64,000 nt of DNA, from the NCBI RefSeq assembly GCF_008831285.2, contig NC_045140.1, positions 14,557,796-14,621,795 of the forward strand, written 5' to 3'. A program made the position numbers and the translations under genes. The stretch is from Nymphaea colorata. Lineage: Eukaryota > Streptophyta > Magnoliopsida > Nymphaeales > Nymphaeaceae. Positions 37,765-51,476 of the stretch are shown piece by piece. The notes below the pieces were generated by a model, which was given only the letters and a program-made list of their open reading frames with translations, was not told the origin of the DNA and did no database searches. Every line of letters starts with the position of its first letter. The stretch's first letter is position 1.

Positions 37765-39720
37765 TCTTCCACCTCCGGCCACAATTCCGGCTGCCCACTT
37801 CTTGTAGACGTAAAAGAAAAAGAAAAAAAAAATAAAACCAGCTCTTTCCGAACAACTTCTCAAGGGGTCGCCCAACGATGACTCTAATTTCAATGACAAC
37901 TACATCTGTCTCAATATTATTCTCCCAAACCCAAATCATGGCATGGAGATGTGACAAATTCCTATATAAAATCAAAATCTCAAGAGTACCAACTTCAAAC
38001 ATAACAATGAAACAATTTATCAATATGAAGTTCTGCAATCTCCAAAACCCACTCTGAGAACCCTAGCCCTCAAAACCATGTGAAAATTTTCGAATAAAAA
38101 AAAAAGAAAGGTGTATAGATAAAGTAAGCAAGATGATGTCCCCCGCCTTTTAGGACAACCGAGCTCCTACATCCCAATAAGCTATGTTGATGTTTGATTG
38201 AGTTTTGCAGCTTAATTAATTATCCACAAAACCATAGATAACATATGGTTTATGTTATCTATGCTATCAAACGCTGCTTAACATTGAAGGTTGACTAGAC
38301 TAATATCTACAGTCAGACCCTACAATATGAAACTAAATCCATATTTTTTCTTTTCTACTTACCTTGTAAAATGAATTTGATTCATGACTGCTGAAGAAAA
38401 AACGTGAAGCGAGAATGGGGACATTAAAGCAAACGGCAGTAGCCATCCGCTGCAAAAGCAAATATTTTTCAGACATCTTTTTAGATATTTTAAGAATTTT
38501 CTTATTTTTAATAAAAGTTTTCACAATATTTTAATAAAAAGCATCAAGTTGACTCCTGAGGGGTAAGCCACCCAGCTCATGCTTATCCTCAACTGAGAAG
38601 GGTGTGGGGGTGGAGAGAGAGACTTCATTACTTGCCTAGCAAGTTGTATATGGTCCCGTCCCCTTCCATAAGTGTGTTATTAGAAATTATTAAACTATGT
38701 TGGTTGGTATAATTGTAGAGAACTGCTTTTCAACGAAGCAACATGTTGGTTTCTCTACAAGTTTCTGATTTGGTGTTCATTCTTTGTCTCTTTACCCACA
38801 ATGTCAATCTCAAGAGGTATTGACCAAAGTGGTTTCTCTACAAGTATCACTCTTTCGATTTGATAGTAGAACTTCAACTCATGCATATTGTGCATGCCTT
38901 GGTCTTTCACTGTCAACCTTTTATAGCGCGTTATACCATCAAGATGCTTGCTGCCGTTATGTTTTGTGATTTGTCATCGTTTGCTTATTATAAACAAAAA
39001 TGATCAAAGAAATGTGACGCTTTCTGATTATTCATGCATACACGGAGATGTTACTCGTCCATATATCGACCTATGTAGACCACCAGGGGTGGGCGAAGCT
39101 AGGATTTTTTTTAGGGGCATACCGACAGTCCAACCTCTGGATTCGGGTAGGGCTAAATTGAATTAAAATAAAAAAAATACATGGCGCAATTAAAAACTTT
39201 TATTTTTTTCAATGTAATTTTTTTTTCATTGGCCACCGTGGGCCATGGCGAGCCCTCCCCTCCTGTACACCACGGATAGGAAGAGCCCAAAAATGAAGTT
39301 TAACGCAAACTACGTTTACATAGATATATAGGACAGATGACCCAAACACAACTGACTTCATTTGGTTCGTGCCTTCAAATGACATTACATTTTATAAGTA
39401 TCCATAGCTTTTGTTATTCTGTTATATACTACAGGAGCAACGACAGGCCAGGGATAATGGACAGAAATTCAATGCTAAAAGTGACCAAGATTTTATAGTC
39501 GTTCAAGACTTCAAGTTCATAAAGCTGTATTTTTTAAATCTTTGGTATTAATCTCCCATTAACTACTCATGTCTATGTTCTTAGTTGCTTCCGGAATTTT
39601 GTTAATAAAGTGACTAGTCTAGGTAAACATATCTTATATCTATACCGTAGCATGAAACATCCCAACCCTTTCATGCCCGAGCTTGTGTGCGTAATTTGGT
39701 GGAAAGCAACCACTTTTAGC
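37765..39720. other. intergenic spacer
   Basis: AT-rich, no recognisable gene or RNA. Open frames are short and overlap on both strands. Confidence 0.5.
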
Positions 39721-40039
39721 AGCTTTGGTTATTGCTAAAAAAAGAGAGGCTAAAACTAAGGCGAATAATCATTTAGTTAACCATCTTATAAACCATCAAG
39801 GATTTCCAAGCATGTTTGTTATGGGACTAAATTTTCTCATAGTGGGTGTTACAATCGTCCACACATACGGGAACCCAAGTTTGAGGGTTGAACAAGATCT
39901 GACGACCAACCCGGCTCACTTCTACAGCGAGTTCTTAGTTAGGCAGATCCTAGCACTACTCTCATGCAGCTTTAATTTTTGCTTAAAAAGGCTACTAACT
40001 AGGACTATTAATCATTTAACCAACACCCTTATAAACCAT
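39721..40039. repeat. imperfect direct repeat, copies 247 bases apart
   Basis: 39721-39796 and 39968-40039 share AGCTTT, GCTAAAA/GCTTAAAA, AATCATTTA(G/A)(T/C)(T/C)AAC and CTTATAAACCAT in the same order. The second copy directly precedes the transposon-like element at 40047. Confidence 0.5.
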
Positions 40040-40046
40040 ACAAAAT

Positions 40047-40300
40047 TTATAGGTAGTGTTTACATGACACACTGAAAAAACGATTTTTCAGAAAACTTGG
40101 TTTTGAAAAAATGATTTTATTGAATGAGTTTTGAAAAACGTATTTTTCATGTTTATTGGGCAGGCAAAAACTGGTTTTTAGATGAATAACCTAAGGGGGG
40201 AGGGGAGGGTAGTTTAACCCATTTTTCAGAGAAAACTCTGTTTCGAGCCATCCAAACCATGTTTATGCCTTTTTGGTTGTATAGCCAAACACGCCTATAA
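40047..40300. mobile_element. MITE-like element with TTATAGG...CCTATAA ends
   Basis: The left end TTATAGGTAGTGTTTACATG and the reverse complement of the right end TTATAGGCGTGTTTGGCTAT are similar with one gap. The interior holds AAAACTTGGTTTTG, AAAACTGGTTTTT and CATCCAAACC words shared with the elements at 30783 and 55788. No open frame of note. Confidence 0.5.
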
Positions 40301-42480
40301 GAATCTTCAACAAAGGATTAAAATTTCTCAGAATGAAGTGGTACATATAAGCTGAAAGAAACCAACATTAATAGTGGGGGGTGACAGTAAATGCTGGTCA
40401 GCTCTTCTTTCTATAGTAATGAAATGCACTTAAATTTGCAGTAGTATGCCTTACAGCCCTTTTTATCTTCACAAGTGGCTTCAGCTTTTAAAACTTTGCA
40501 AGTGATCCATGCAGCTTACCTATGTATCACTTGCCTGACCTGTAACATTTCCTTCTTAATGCATTTTTGAACGTGCGGACGGCGAATGTAACCTGTTTGG
40601 CCCCAGTGTGGCTCCACCGCTTACGCCAATCGCCAAGCCCTGCAGGCAACCCTTGCCACTAGGGCTAGTTTTAGTAACTTTCATTTTTTGCTTCTCATAT
40701 GAAATGAAAAGAACAGCCAATGATAGATCCATCCAGCTGAGCAGGTCGTGGGAGTTGAGCAGACGCTTAAGTTCATTCCATAGCAGGTTCACCAACAAAA
40801 CACAAGCAAGAGATTCATCTAAAGCACGTTCCTGAGTCTTGTGTTGAGGTACACATTTATTGTGTTCCGAATGGAACAGAACGCCTCATCTCTCGACATA
40901 GGGTCCTGTCCCTTCCCACCAAACATGTTGGCTCTAGGCGCCAAGTTGGTTGCAGGACAAAATTGGTAGAACTTACACTCCAGCACTCAGTGGAGGCCAC
41001 TGGCGTTCCATCAAACGCATGACAGTTGAACAGGCAGAACATATGTTTTGCATGTTTCAATATGCGAGTGGTAACATCATACCCCCCCTTGATCATGGCA
41101 TTTAATTTTAAGTTAGCTTGAATAATAGTAGTAACTGTTAATCCCACTTTAGAACAAGGTAGTAACTGTTAATCCCACTTGTTCCTTAGTGCCCTTTTGT
41201 TGGTCAGGAAGGTGAATCGGCCTAAACCAGCTAATATGCGCTGCGCAATATCAACTTGAAAAAAAAAATTCCATTTTTCAACCTAAAAGAATAATTAGTG
41301 GAGTAATTAAACATCACCTAACAATGCCTCAGGCAGGCATAAAGCGCAAACCATATATACATGCACTTTGTGTATGTACGTGTCGAGCTCCAAGATCTAG
41401 ATCAGCTTATGATGGGCAGATCGAGATCCACTTGTAAAGCATGTTAAAGACACACAGGCATGTACGCCTTTACATTGTGCATAGGTCCATGTGCATGACA
41501 TGTATTATAGGAGTGAGCCAAAGCATGCAACCTCGCCTCACTAAGAGCATCCCTTCTTCTGCTGCGACTTGGGGTACAAGTTTTGTACACTTGCAACTAG
41601 TTTGGATTTAACAAACCTTTCAGTGTGCTTATGTTCTGTTCCATGGATGGAGAGGTTTCACGAAAGAATATCAAATTTTTGTTCTAATCAGAAAAAGGAG
41701 AGCAAGCTATTTTGCGTGTTCGTCTCTATGGTGTTTGGTTTACTTCCTTTTTTACCCGATAAAACAGTGGTCCGTGTTCCAGCTAGGAATTAAACGGCTT
41801 CTTAATTTCTCTGTTATGCTGAACAATAGTATAATATTGGAAAAGATTTAAATACTTGGGAAGTCACGGCAATATATCGGGACTGACTACAAGGGATTCT
41901 TGGGGTGGAACGAACTTCATGGAGATTGACAATGTAGCAATTGATTAAAAGGCTTCTACGAGCCAAGTGAGAATGATTCCTGAAGAATAAAGTTTGGACA
42001 TAGCACATTGTGGACAATATTATGATATTCCAAATGCTCAATACCTTCTTCGCTAGTGGACCTGTGAGTGGCTCCCCTTTATCTTCCGTGAACCTGAGGC
42101 TTTGTCTTCTTGTCATCATGCCCGTATATAGCAGTTGCTTCCTACATCCTTAAATTCGAAATTAAAGTTATTTCCGTGTTATTTCTTGAAGGGCTTTCAG
42201 AGAACCTTCCATGAAATTCCTTTTCTTAGACGCCCTGGACTCATTTTCTCGAAAAATATGTACTGCATTTTTCTTAACGATCCTAACATGCTTCAGTGGC
42301 TAAAAACTGTACTGAATTGAGGTGCTGCTGGTAACTCTTGATACGGTTTTGGTGCTATAAGTACTAGATATGGATAATTTAAATTTTTTTGCTAGAATTT
42401 AAACATAATTTCCTGTTAACATGTATTTATTTATTTAATGATGACTTAACTATCTAAAGTCACCTAACCATTTAATTAGG
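40301..42480. other. intergenic spacer with a short direct repeat
   Basis: AGTAACTGTTAATCCCACTT is repeated exactly at 41130-41149 and 41161-41180. Open frames on the minus strand at 40556-40798 and 40857-41147 are not recognised and are probably chance. Confidence 0.5.
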
Positions 42481-42482
42481 GC

Positions 42483-42568
42483 GGTTTATCTGAATCATAC
42501 ATATAGTTGGGAGAACAACAAGAAGGGTTTATCTGAATCATACGTATAGTTGGGAGAACAACAAGAAG
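42483..42568. repeat. tandem duplication of a 43-bp unit
   Basis: 42483-42525 and 42526-42568 are identical apart from A/G in CATAC(A/G)TATAG. The near-identity indicates a recent duplication. Confidence 0.95.
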
Positions 42569-45500
42569 AAAAAGGTAATAATTAATGCTAAGATGATGAA
42601 AACACCTATCACATTTTTTTTTTAAATTATCATGATGAATTATACGATTCTGAGTTAGATGGTTGGGTGACTCTAAAAGCCAAAGTCACTGTTCATTTTT
42701 TTTTTTTCTTTCTCTCTTTATACATATTGACTTTAAAAGCTATAGTCACCATTCAAATTTTTTTTCCCTACAGAGGCACCTGAGTCACTGGACAAAACAC
42801 ATTGCACCCAGGCTTTAATATCAGTATAGTTTCACATGCGGCCATGCTCGTCTATCTCGATATTTTTAATCACAATCTTGGAAAAAAACACGATAACTTA
42901 TGACTTTACTTGTCAGAAGAATAGTGTTCACATCATTAATTAATGTGATAGAAACCATTTCTATGAATTGTTATACTTCCAACTTTCTATTATATCTTAT
43001 GCATATTGCCGTCTCATGGTACTTTTTTTGGAGAAGGACCAATTTTTTTCCAAAAAATGTAATGAGACATACGGTTTTATTGATCAGTCAACCCTACATT
43101 TTTGTTTCTTATATTGACAAGCTCACCAGTCCTTCCACAGGACACCGTCGAGTTCCTAAAAGAAAATGCATAGGCAAAAAGCCATGAGAATTACTATTAT
43201 TGCGTAACAGAAAACCATGAGGAACTTTTGGAACAATCGGCTGGAGAAGGAGAATAAAATTGCCTCTCTCTCTCCATCATGACTATAGTGGAATTCAATA
43301 GTTGAAGTGACATATATAACTCAACCTTTTAGCACAAACGAACTCATTCTCGCGAAATTCATCACATTCGGATCGGCCCTTTTTGAGCAATTCCCATGTT
43401 CAAACTGGTCCAATGCACGCGTCAAACTGGAGAAAATAATGATGAATGTTTTCTGTACACAAGTAAGAAGCGACGAGTAAGATTTGGTAGAAACAGGATC
43501 CAATGAGCATGAGTTTAATTTATATCCAAATATATGTTGCAGAACTTATAAAAGATCTTAGTTTGGTGTTATTGCTGGTTCTAATTAGCGTTGAACCTGG
43601 TCCAACTCACATGGTTGGCATTTCTTATTAATGAGTCAATGACCAATTCTCTGTGAAATAGGTTCTCTCCTTTTATGCCCCAATAGTTAAGCTACGGATA
43701 TTAATTGTTTCCATGTGTCAGTGTCTATATAGTCTTCTTTCCTTTTTCTTTACAGTGTCTTTGGTGTATGCATGTGTTAATCTTGTAATGAAGCACCCTC
43801 CCACTGGCCCTTGGGGAGTTGTGTTTTGGGTGGACGATATTCGAATCCTAGTGAATGGATTCAGCTATCTTATGTAAGTAAAATTGATTTTTTTTCAAGA
43901 TCTCTTTATTTACATTTCCCGAATGCAATCTATGCTTACTGTAAGTTTCTCCCTTCATTCATTTGCGTTTTTTGCTTTTCCTATATACACTCTTTATTTT
44001 TGAGTTATCTGCGCATTCTTTTGCCCTTAAGACTTACAAAAGATAAGCAACCATCATGCCTCGTGGACAGAAGAAAGTAAGCCCGTGACATTAATTGCGT
44101 ACATGTTTTCTTCAGTTCGAAACCCCCATGGGACTTCGTCTTACGGACGGTAATACACTCACACTAAGTTATAAATGGTGGTTGAGGAAGTTGTTTGGGA
44201 AGCCATGCAGGAGAAAAGAAAATATTGGTGCAATCCGAGATTCATTTGGGCATTCGCATTAGATAAACTGCCTTCAAGGTGTTTTCTAATAGGACCCAAT
44301 GTGGTCGACTATCTCAAACATGAAAGAATTTGTAACTAATTTTGTTAGCGCTACACCAAAAGTGATCAAATTAGAAAACCTTTGATGGATTTTTTCAGTG
44401 ATTGATAATTGTGTTCACGCACTTGAAATACCGAGAAATTTGTCATGGCACAAGCTACAGTACCCAAAACATGGCACATCAATGAAATTATGATCAGTTT
44501 ACAACATTATTGGAGTCGCAACAACATGAACTTAGTTAATATAGGTGATATTTTATCATCTGCCTCTTCTGATACAAAAGGCATCGGTCGGGAGGTGATT
44601 CTGATTCACATCTCGGGTTCAGAAAGCTTAGTTTATAGTTTCGTAACAAATATACCATCTTGAACATAATTGTGCTTGATTATGTGTTGTAAATGATGAA
44701 AATAATAATAAGGCAATACATATAGTATTCAAGGAGGCCTGTATATATTGGAAAGATGGAAGAAAGGATACAGTATTGTCCATTGGTTTACCCAAATGAA
44801 ATACCGATTGTGTAGTCGTATCTCTCAGCTTTGGTTAAGGCAAGATCAATCTTGAGAGATGTCACTTTTGAAAATGTGCAGAGTTACCGGTTGAGATTTC
44901 AAATTCGATTGTTAATTGCTGTAACGGTCATAGCTTGGTATGGCTCATAACTTCTTGTAATTGGTCATTCTTGGTTCACTTGTTCTTCCTCTCATTATAA
45001 AGTAAAGATCGATATGTATCTTTCGTGCTCTAATTTTTAATAAGAAACAGGAAAAGCATTAGGTAGTTATTTTTCAAAGAAATGGATGTGACGATTTTTA
45101 TTACACTCTATGATAACCATCTGGGGCCACAGGCCTTTGAGTTGGGAGTACTCGTTGGTCCAGGGTTTGAAGCTAACAGAAGCGACCAACCATACAAACA
45201 GGGGGAGTTGATCTAGGTCTCAGTTTTCATAAACTGCCTGCTGTTAAACACTATTCCATAAACCTGCTACAATATTTACGGCATATTCGTATTGTCAAAC
45301 TTTCCTTAAGAATAATATCCACCGTGCTTCGTTAGTAGATTGCCAACTTCAACCTGACGTATATAAATACATTTGAAAGAACAGAAACTCGTGTTTTGTT
45401 CTTCATGAGATAACTATAGTTTCGCAACATCTTTTCTCCTTCGCCCTCTTTTTTCATTCCAAAATGAAAATAGATACCCGATAACGATAGGATGGGATCT

Positions 45501-45590
45501 AACAATTGAACCTGCACACTCAAGCTGCACTACGAAACCAATATATATAATATGAAAAGAATGGTGGGAGGCATGTGAGTGGTGGTGGAG
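42569..45590. other. intergenic spacer
   Basis: AT-rich, no gene recognised. Contains oligo-T stretches (42609, 42697, 42757) and nothing else notable. Confidence 0.5.
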
Positions 45591-46075
45591 TAGATGCTCA
45601 TCATGAATGGCGGAACGGCACCATCATCATCATCATGCGAAGCTTTAGCTGCTTCCTTCCTGCCTGCCCAGAGGACGGGGTGACCGATAAACATCAGCAC
45701 CAGTAAGAAGCATCTGCGTCCATCGAATTCATCATCTCCCCCCGCAAAAGCGACAGCGCCTCGCGCAAATCTGCCGGGTTGTGGCGTGACCAAGACGAGC
45801 ACCTTTCCCCTCCTTGCGGGGCCCACATTTCGTCATCAACCCTCCGAACCGTACGGCCTCCGGGGCCCGCGATGACACGTGCACATCATGGTGCTGGGGC
45901 TTCACTGATGAAATGGAATCCCCCACCGCCTCCTCCACTCAAACCCCACCCCCACTCTCGTGGGGACCACCTTCGTCATCTGCATGCCCCCACCCTCTTC
46001 CTCCTCCTTTTGACCCAAGACGTCTCTTTCCCTTCCCCTCCCCACTTTCACTCAGATGATGTCAAATTCAGCGAC
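45591..46075. other. GC-rich island, no assignable gene
   Basis: GC-rich compared with both flanks, with CCCCACC/CCTCCTC-rich plus strand and a (CAT)4 run near 45623. Open frames exist on both strands in several frames (for example plus 45779-46144), which is expected in such sequence. It could be a promoter or a decayed first exon; no family match is seen. Confidence 0.4.
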
Positions 46076-48860
46076 ATTCTTTGTGAGCATGCAGCTTTGC
46101 TTAGCGGAACGTACATGTGGGTACTATTGTTTAAGATAGATTAGATAGATGACAAAGCCGATGATACACAATCATCAACACCGCGTCTACAGCTACAATA
46201 GAATGACTCATACAAAAGCTTCGGCCATTCCGCGAAGGCGGTGGATGGTGGAAGCCGTTCACCTAATTCAGAAGCATCCCTAGTTTATTATATCTTGATA
46301 ATCGCGCGGTTTTTTATGTTAGCTTTGGTCCATCTTTGAGCAACAAAAGCAAGCCCTGCAAGTTTGTGTTCCCTAGCAGGATTCATGCACAGAAGCTCTC
46401 CTATTTTAGTGCGTTTAAACAGAAAGCCCCACCTTTCAGCTGCAATCATATGCAACAAGTCAACTGATCGCAAACGATTTCTGGGTTTTTTCTCCTTTTT
46501 TGCAGAGGGCGCAGGCATCGACAAAGAATTTCAACAGAACTACAAGCTCTTATAATATCAATCACTGCAGATGGGTGACACGGAAAAAGAAATCGTTATC
46601 TAGTTACTACGCTTATCGGAGCCATCAATGGAGGATTAATTAATTTAGAGAGAGAAAGTGGGATTGGTGGAAGAGTTAACTGCTTTGCATGTATGTCTCT
46701 GTCGTCGGGTTCGTAGTTGACAGCCGTTGCCTTTTCTAACGTATCGTTCTCAGTGTCCTCGCCATTAGCACGGGTAAAAGCAGAACACATACTTTAATCA
46801 TTTAAAGGAAAACCGAGGCAGAGACAATCACCAGGACGAGTCAGTCGCTGATCAGGTGTTTTGATTCATTCTTCGTGATTTATCAAGACCGAGTACAAGA
46901 GAAAAACTGAAAAGAAAAGGGAAAGAGGACAAAAGCTGGAAGTTGTTTGGATGGAGCTACAAATACGAGGCGGCAGACCCTTTGTGGTAGAACACCTTCA
47001 GGAGATTGTGGAGTTTTTGAGGGTTACGGGTTGGTGAAAGCAAAGCTTACGGTTCAGAAACCAGCATGTGAGATATCATTTCTTCAATTGACGCCATGAT
47101 TAGCCTTGTGGCCCGTGTTGGAATGCCTGCGTACGTACTAGGCGCACTATGAGACGAACCATCATGAACTTGAAGCTTTTGGAAATCAATAAACAACTCT
47201 CCCTCTCTCTTGACCTCTCCTCTCGCTCTCTACATATGTATATTGTTTACTTAATAAGATACAGTATTTCTTGAAATACATCTCATCCAATAGCTGCCGG
47301 ACAGCTTTTCCAATCATATCTCTCTCTCTCTCGAGCATTCTCACCTTTCTGTAGATAATCACAGAGATTGACGTGTGGTAAGACTAGTTCACTCGAGAGT
47401 TGGCCATGATGATCAGATGTTTGACCTTATTCGGTCTTCATGTGATGTGTATAAGGTTGTGGAATACGATGGCTTAGCTACTCGTTGAGCCAACTTTAAA
47501 AGAAATGAAACGACGTCGCTGGCAGCAAGTGCTTTGTTAACACTTTGACTAAGTTTCATCATATTGAATGAAGTCGAGTATCCAATACCAAAAGCGCTGC
47601 CTTTTGACACAATGTGACTACTCGTCGAAAGAAATTTTGCGCTGCAAAAGTTTTCTGGTAAAGATTTGTTTCCGTGGTTTCCTTGACATAAAAAGATCAT
47701 GATAAACAAATGTAAAAAAGTGGCCAGTGGCAGTTGCAAAGAGAGAGTGGATTGTAACTTTACCAAACGAAACATTTCATTTTAAGCAAGAAATGAGGGA
47801 TTTTTTTTTTTTTTTTTTTTGCTGCTAAAGATTCACGTATTATCAGTTTCACAGTTTATGACATATCATAGTTCCTTTCAATAAATTTGTGCTAATAGAA
47901 ATTTTCATTCGTTTGGTTAATAGGAAAACTCTCATTTCTTTCGCTTCCTCTCCATTGTTCCCTCCAATACTAAGTCACATGACTCAAAAGCACCTCTCAT
48001 AATATTATAAACAATTATAGTACTGACAATATGCATGATCATCAACCACAGTACTGAAAGAACGTCTGATCGTGTACACTCTAGGATGCATCCATATTGG
48101 CATAGTATACTGCCGTAGATCATTGCCTGGAGAAAGAAAATCGTGTCATGAATAAGAAAGAGACAGAGAGAGAGAGAAATGGGAGTTTAGACCTCAAAAC
48201 CAAGTTATATCAAATCATCGTGTGGTGAAAAAATCTATACAGACGCCAGCATCCACATGGTTTACTGATAATGGAAAAGAATTTCATCTAAGAAGGAACA
48301 TGGGGATGTGAAAAATCAGCTCTAAATTCAAAAGCTCCAGACTTTATCTTTAAAGATCAAATGTAATAAGCCATAATAAACATTTATTTCATATTTCTTT
48401 GCACCGCCAGACTTAGTGAGTCGAAGACCTATGGTGAATTCATGCCAAAAATGGCGCTCGCATGATTAATGACATTATAAATGAAGATCCATAACTCGAA
48501 CCAACCTTCGTTGAAAACTCACGTAGCGGACGGGGGAAGATGTATACAAGGTAGACCACAAACACGGCTATCTCAATGATCTGGAGCTAGAGTTCGACAT
48601 CCGAGCACTCAAGCACACCTCTACAGCTTTTCGTTTTAACTTTATAAAGTTAACGGGGTGAAGCAGAAGAGAGGGAAGAGTGGTTACCTGAACAGTGGCA
48701 GCAGAAAGCAGAATAAGTGATATATGGTGGCGGAAAGCACAGATATTTCGATTTGACAACAAGAATATCGACCTCATCCCTCTGCCCTTTTTCTTCCTCT
48801 CATTCATCTTTCCTTAGAGTCAACCTCATCATTCGCACACGCCGATCTACTGTTTCTCCA
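46076..48860. other. intergenic region upstream of WOX4
   Basis: No gene recognised. T20 at 47801-47820. The proximal part (about 48500-48900) should carry WOX4 regulatory sequence. A 120-codon minus-strand frame at 47413-47775 matches nothing I know. Confidence 0.5.
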
Positions 48861-48883
48861 CTTCATTCCTCTCTTACTTTTGG

Positions 48884-48896
48884 TATTTATATATGG
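48884..48896 (+). promoter_or_regulatory. TATA box of WOX4
   Basis: TATTTATATATGG, 109 bases upstream of the ATG, would place the start near 48920 and give a leader of about 85 bases containing the CTT repeat. TATAAAAG at 48991-48998 is too near the ATG to serve. Confidence 0.5.
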
Positions 48897-48937
48897 TGAC
48901 CACCCAGCTTGTTCACTTCAGAGCACAGTCTCCTCTC

Positions 48938-48967
48938 CTTCTTCTTCTTCTTCTTCTTCTTCTTCTT
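48938..48967 (+). repeat. (CTT)10 microsatellite in the WOX4 leader
   Basis: Ten uninterrupted CTT units, 38 to 67 bases upstream of the start codon. Pyrimidine-rich leaders are common in plants, and the length could vary between individuals. Confidence 0.9.
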
Positions 48968-49004
48968 CTGTTGCAGCGGTGCAGTCCTCCTATAAAAGGG
49001 AGTC

Positions 49005-51476
49005 ATGAAAGTGCAACAGTTAGGTACTAGGGAGCCCTACTCGGCTCTTTGCTGCAAGCGGCCTCGTCCGCTTATGCCTAAGCTCTCTGTCTCAAGCTCC
49101 GGCCTGAACCATGCCGAAAATCAGCCGCCCGCCGCTCCCCCTCCGACGGTGGTTGAGGTGCACTCCGGAGGAACCAGGTGGAACCCCACGAGGGAGCAGA
49201 TCGGGATACTGGAGATGCTGTACAGGGGAGGGATGAGGACTCCGAACGCTCACCAAATCGAGAGCATCACAGCGCAGCTCGGCAGGTACGGGAAGATCGA
49301 AGGGAAGAACGTCTTCTACTGGTTTCAGAACCACAAGGCGCGGGAGAGGCAGCGGCAGAAGCGGTGCAGCGTGGGGCTGAGCCTCTCGACTGGCTCGCCC
49401 CAAAGAGACTCCCTAACGCCGGATTCCGCCAAAAAATACCGCGGCTCTTTGGCCGGGAGGCCGCCCTTCGTCGACGGTGACGGTGCTGGTCGGAAGCAGG
49501 TGAGGCTTTGCCTACTGTTTACGTGTAATTTGCCTTATGACGAGACTGCCATAATAACGTTTCATAGAAAAGCTGTACAGGTTTTAGAGATTGACGGCTT
49601 TATTACTCTTTAATATTTTGAGCTGAAAGTAACCTGAATTTGTCGCTCTGGGCTAGACAATGGACGAGGTTCAGATTAGAGTTGAACGGGAAGAGACTCC
49701 GGGCCTCATGAAACCTTTATCGTTTCCTGGGATTTAGCTTTATTAGATGTCGTTTGACACTTAGTAACAGAATAAATGTTATTGTTTCATGCTTCAAAAA
49801 TTAAAACAAGTAATTATACACTTTTTGAATTGAATAGGAATGAAATGCGCCGCTTGTGGCTGGAGCAATCCATCAATAATTTAGGAATGTGAATGGTTAG
49901 AATATGGTTTTGAGACTTTAAAATGTATTTAGGCCGAGCACATGTCGGGTCACCCACCCACTGCATGACATGCAGGCCCCTAGCCCACCAGTAGGGAGAA
50001 CCTGTCAGCGGTGCTGCAGGGCCCTAACCCAATGTTCTTCGATATCAAGGAAGCTATTCTTGCAGCTAGAGACCGGGTCATACAGGTTTACGTTGTAGCA
50101 CTTATTGTTACCTTTCAATAGTGTGAAAGTTGAATTAAGCTTAAAAGTAGTTTGTTTCTCCATGCGTTTAAGTTACCTAAAGCCAGATAGCATACAAAGG
50201 TATCATGGTTTCAAAAGTAGTCTGTTTCCAATATGCCAACGAACTCATTAAGGATGCTTCACGTGTATACTTCACAGATTACATATGATTTCATTAAAGT
50301 ATCAACGAACTGCTAAAAAAAATTTATCATATTTGTGCTTTCTTCTCTCCCTCCCTCTCTATCTCTCTTCTTTGATGTCTAACATAAAAAAACTAGTGGT
50401 TCCATTCTATTAAGAAAGAAAAGCCAAATTGGTAGGAGTTGAGCTTGAAAGTTAAATGAATTGATTTAAGAGTACTTAAAAGTTTGAAGAAAGTCAAGAG
50501 TATAATGACCAAACTTCTCCCTTATCACAATCGGGTAAGATGATAAATCTAACTAGCCCATAGCTTGCCTATTTTTATAAACTTTTGAAACCAAAACTTG
50601 TTCAAGTACTGGCATCATGGCATTCAGGGCCTGACTTTGAGGGTCTACTTTGGTCCAACATGGATCTGGAAAAGCGGGGTTGTCTTTTATAAAGGTGTTT
50701 TCGCAGCGCTGCCGTGGGAGGTATATAGCCCGTAAAACTTGCTTTACTAACAAAGCTAGGAAATTCCATAACAAAAGAAAGTGCCACTCTGTTTTAAATA
50801 TCTGATTTAGTGCAATATGAACGTTATCTGTCGTAATGGAAATTCGTTATAGGACCTTTCTTTCTTGTTCTTGCACTAAAACAAGGAAATAATCCTGCTC
50901 CCATGCAGCACTGGATCCACGTTCTCTCACCTGGAGATTACTACTCGAACGCGGTCACAATGAGAAGAAATACATTATCTGTAACTTTAACAATAACTTC
51001 CGCCACCTACATATATGCTGTGCATGGATCATTAATCAATGGTAGAGACGTTTGTCTTTCACAATTTTAAGATATTGACAAGTTTGAGGTGTACCTCCCT
51101 CAAGGAATATTGGAGGCTTTTGCCTCCTTCAACTTGAGTATTTTAAATCAAGGAAAAAGCCATTATTGAAGAGTAACAAACTGAAAAACAAAAAGTTTAG
51201 GCTATTTCTTCAGCTTTTCCTTCTTTCCTTGTGTACTTAAAGGGGAAGGGAGTAAGGAGCAAAATGTTGCAATTTGAACGCCTGGGCTTTCTGCTTATTG
51301 ACTATTATTTGGTGCAGGGAGAAGACAAGAAGCTCGAAGAGTACTCTTCATACAACAAAAGGAAGTGGAGAAGTTGGGGCGACCAAATCCTGGAGATAGA
51401 GAGCAGAGCCTTTGGTGGGCAAAAGCAAGACAAGACACTTGAGCTTTTTCCTTTACACCCTGAAGCTAATAGATGA
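49005..51476 (+). CDS. WOX4: WOX4-type WUSCHEL-related homeobox transcription factor, complete, 2 exons, 217 aa
   Basis: In Arabidopsis and other species WOX4 acts downstream of the CLE41/44-PXY signal to keep vascular cambium cells dividing. Exon 1 is 49005-49499 (ends CAG then GTGAGG); exon 2 is 51318-51476 after TTGGTGCAG; phase 0 across a 1818-base intron. The N-terminus MKVQ and [13 protein letters not shown] match the WOX4 signature. The expanded plant homeodomain is at about residues 55-120 ([39 protein letters not shown]), and the WUS box [10 protein letters not shown] sits at 205-214, near the C-terminus, as in WOX4. Residues 182-193 ([12 protein letters not shown]) match the other WOX4-specific block. 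At 217 aa it is shorter than the Arabidopsis protein (251), mostly in the variable linkers. The homeodomain is not interrupted by an intron. It is the only recognised gene on the plus strand. Confidence 0.96.

Noticed and set aside
45779-46144. 121-codon Pro/His-rich plus-strand frame
   Set aside because: Composition follows the CCCCACC-rich DNA; equally long frames run on the other strand.
48991-48998. TATAAAAG as the WOX4 TATA box
   Set aside because: It is 7 bases before the ATG that starts the conserved MKVQ N-terminus, so transcripts from it would begin inside the coding region.
49092-49480. Long open frames antisense to, and shifted from, WOX4 exon 1
   Set aside because: They are shadows of the GC-rich homeobox exon; the WOX4 frame explains the conservation.
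49500-49613. Read-through extension of WOX4 exon 1 to a 202-aa protein
   Set aside because: The extra residues have no family match, a CAG-GTGAGG donor is present at 49499/49500, and exon 2 supplies the expected WUS box in frame.
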